Shown one piece after another: positions 61,367-62,183 of a stretch of DNA of 62,183 bases. Origin of the DNA: CAXXOZ01 sp963676435. Lineage in GTDB: Bacteria > Bacillota > Clostridia > Lachnospirales > Lachnospiraceae. A model generated the notes under the pieces. It worked only from the letters and a program-made list of their open reading frames with translations, did not search any database and was not told the origin of the DNA. Position 1 is the first letter of the stretch; every line of letters starts with the position of its first letter. The position numbers and the translations under genes are program-made. The DNA lies in contig CAXXOZ010000015.1 in the NCBI GenBank assembly GCA_963676435.2, positions 1-62,183 of the forward strand, given 5' to 3'.

Positions 61367-62183
61367 TTATATTTTATTTACATTTGTTATATTAAATTCA
61401 TTTACATTTAATATAAGACTGATGCTTCCATCTCCTAGTAAAGTACATCCTCCCAGACCTTTTATTTGCTTATATTTTTTTATATAATTTGGAAGTGATT
61501 TAACTACAACCTGTTGTTGACCTAATAGTTCATCTGCAAACAAGCAGCAACTCTTTTCATCCTCCTCTACCATTATAAGTATTCCGTTATCAAACACTGT
61601 TCTTTTCGTATCTATATTATAAAAGCTGTGCAGTCTTAAGATTGGATAACAAAGTCCCCTAACCATAATCATTTCCTGTCCTTCTGTATCCTTAAATACC
61701 TGCTCATTCCTAACTCTAAATGACTCTTTAATAGAAACTATAGGTACTGTGAATCTGGTTTCACCTACTTTAAGATTCATTCCTTCAATAATTGCTAAGT
61801 CAGTGGAATCTTTAGAATTATAGTTGTACCTACACCAAATTCACTATCTACTATTACCGAACCACCGATACTTTCAATATTTTTAGATACAACATCCATA
61901 CCCACGCCTCTTCCAGAAAATTCTGTAACACTTTCTTTAGTTGAAAATCCAGGATACATTATAAGGCTATAAATTTCTCTATCACTCATATCAGATATTT
62001 CTTTTCTAATTAGACCATTGTCTTTTGCTTTATTATATATAGATTCTTTATCTAATCCTTTACCATCATCTTTTATAATTATCAAAACATCACTACCAGT
62101 GTTTTTTGCTTCTAATATGATTTTGCCCCGTAGACTCTTTATTGTTTTCTATTCTTTTGCTTTCCTCTTCAATACCATGATCA
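61367..62183 (-). pseudogene. cheA: CheA histidine kinase, C-terminal part, frame broken twice
   Basis: Translating from the right edge gives DHGIEEESKRIENNKESTG (CheA N-box region), then the frame fails at GGGG (62126-62129). The next frame gives KIILEAKNTGSDVL, the DDGKGLD box, FSGRGVGMDVV, and IPLT ending in a stop at 61795-61797. The first frame resumes with LAIIEGMNLKVGETRF, the P5 CheW-like domain, to the stop at 61367. An extra G at 62126-62129 and a lost T near 61795 explain all of this and cancel each other. Either cheA is inactivated here or the sequence contains two homopolymer errors. P1-P3 domains are outside the window. Confidence 0.8.

Noticed and set aside
61367..62183. Programmed ribosomal frameshifting in cheA
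   Set aside because: Neither break has a slippery heptamer, and the two shifts simply cancel, as expected from homopolymer errors or random mutation.
1..62183. CRISPR array, tRNA or rRNA genes
   Set aside because: No regularly spaced repeats and no cloverleaf or rRNA-like segments were seen in the gaps between genes, all of which are under about 300 bases.

Overview
The window reads as a piece of chromosome from a low-GC, strictly anaerobic, fermentative Firmicute of the Clostridia/Tissierellia type. The evidence is the AT-rich intergenic DNA, strong AGGAGG ribosome sites, a butyryl-CoA operon with electron-transfer flavoprotein, an Rnf complex, an NAD-linked formate dehydrogenase, a GerW/YtfJ spore-protein homologue and Rex-type operators. 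I cannot name the genus. Nearly every gene lies on the minus strand. Only three resident genes (apbE, an RNase H-like exonuclease, rpmB) run on the plus strand, each alone and convergent with a minus-strand neighbour.

Layout: 1-6.0 kb, formate dehydrogenase (three subunits) and its maturation factor FdhD. 6.1-7.9 kb, a two-gene ABC transporter lacking a binding protein, and a prepilin peptidase. 8-14.1 kb, gpsA-plsY-der with a PDZ/radical-SAM protein, a small protein kinase and a zinc-ribbon membrane protein. 14.3-18.9 kb, crt-hbd-bcd-etfB-etfA with a promoter overlapped by a Rex-type operator. 19-27.3 kb, queH, a Nudix hydrolase, a penicillin-binding protein/FtsW pair, a U32 protease-like protein, zapA, ruvAB. 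27.3-37 kb, a Gx-type membrane protein, a NusG-II protein, apbE and the rnfCDGEAB operon, broken up by an IS4-family element, a CBS protein and a zinc-ribbon protein. 37-40 kb, an exonuclease and an IS1182-family element. 40-48 kb, a lone flagellin, an SGNH hydrolase, murF, ddl, recG, a FakA-like DAK2 protein, an Asp23 protein and rpmB. 48.4-52.9 kb, metH, gerW/ytfJ, a DUF2953 protein and two unknowns. 52.9-54.6 kb, an ISLre2 element. 54.6-62.2 kb, a chemotaxis-type operon, cheA(partial)-cheW-mcp-cheR-cheB-hybrid kinase-response regulator.

Functionally, the energy genes fit together. Crt/Hbd/Bcd with EtfAB make butyryl-CoA and (by family knowledge) bifurcate electrons to ferredoxin. Rnf re-oxidises ferredoxin with NAD while pumping ions. 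ApbE supplies the covalent FMN of RnfG and RnfD. The formate dehydrogenase links NAD(P)H to formate/CO2. Matching Rex-type operators lie upstream of both crt and rnf, which suggests common NADH/NAD control (inference).

The most striking non-gene signal is that all three insertion sequences, from three unrelated families, sit inside perfect intergenic hairpins. Two of these are bidirectional terminators between convergent genes, and the IS1182 copy is flanked by two full copies of a 26-bp palindrome. The IS4 and IS1182 copies also carry inward-facing terminators at both ends. The second notable item is cheA at the right edge: its reading frame is broken twice within about 330 bases, both times at a homopolymer, so it is either a pseudogene or a sequence error.
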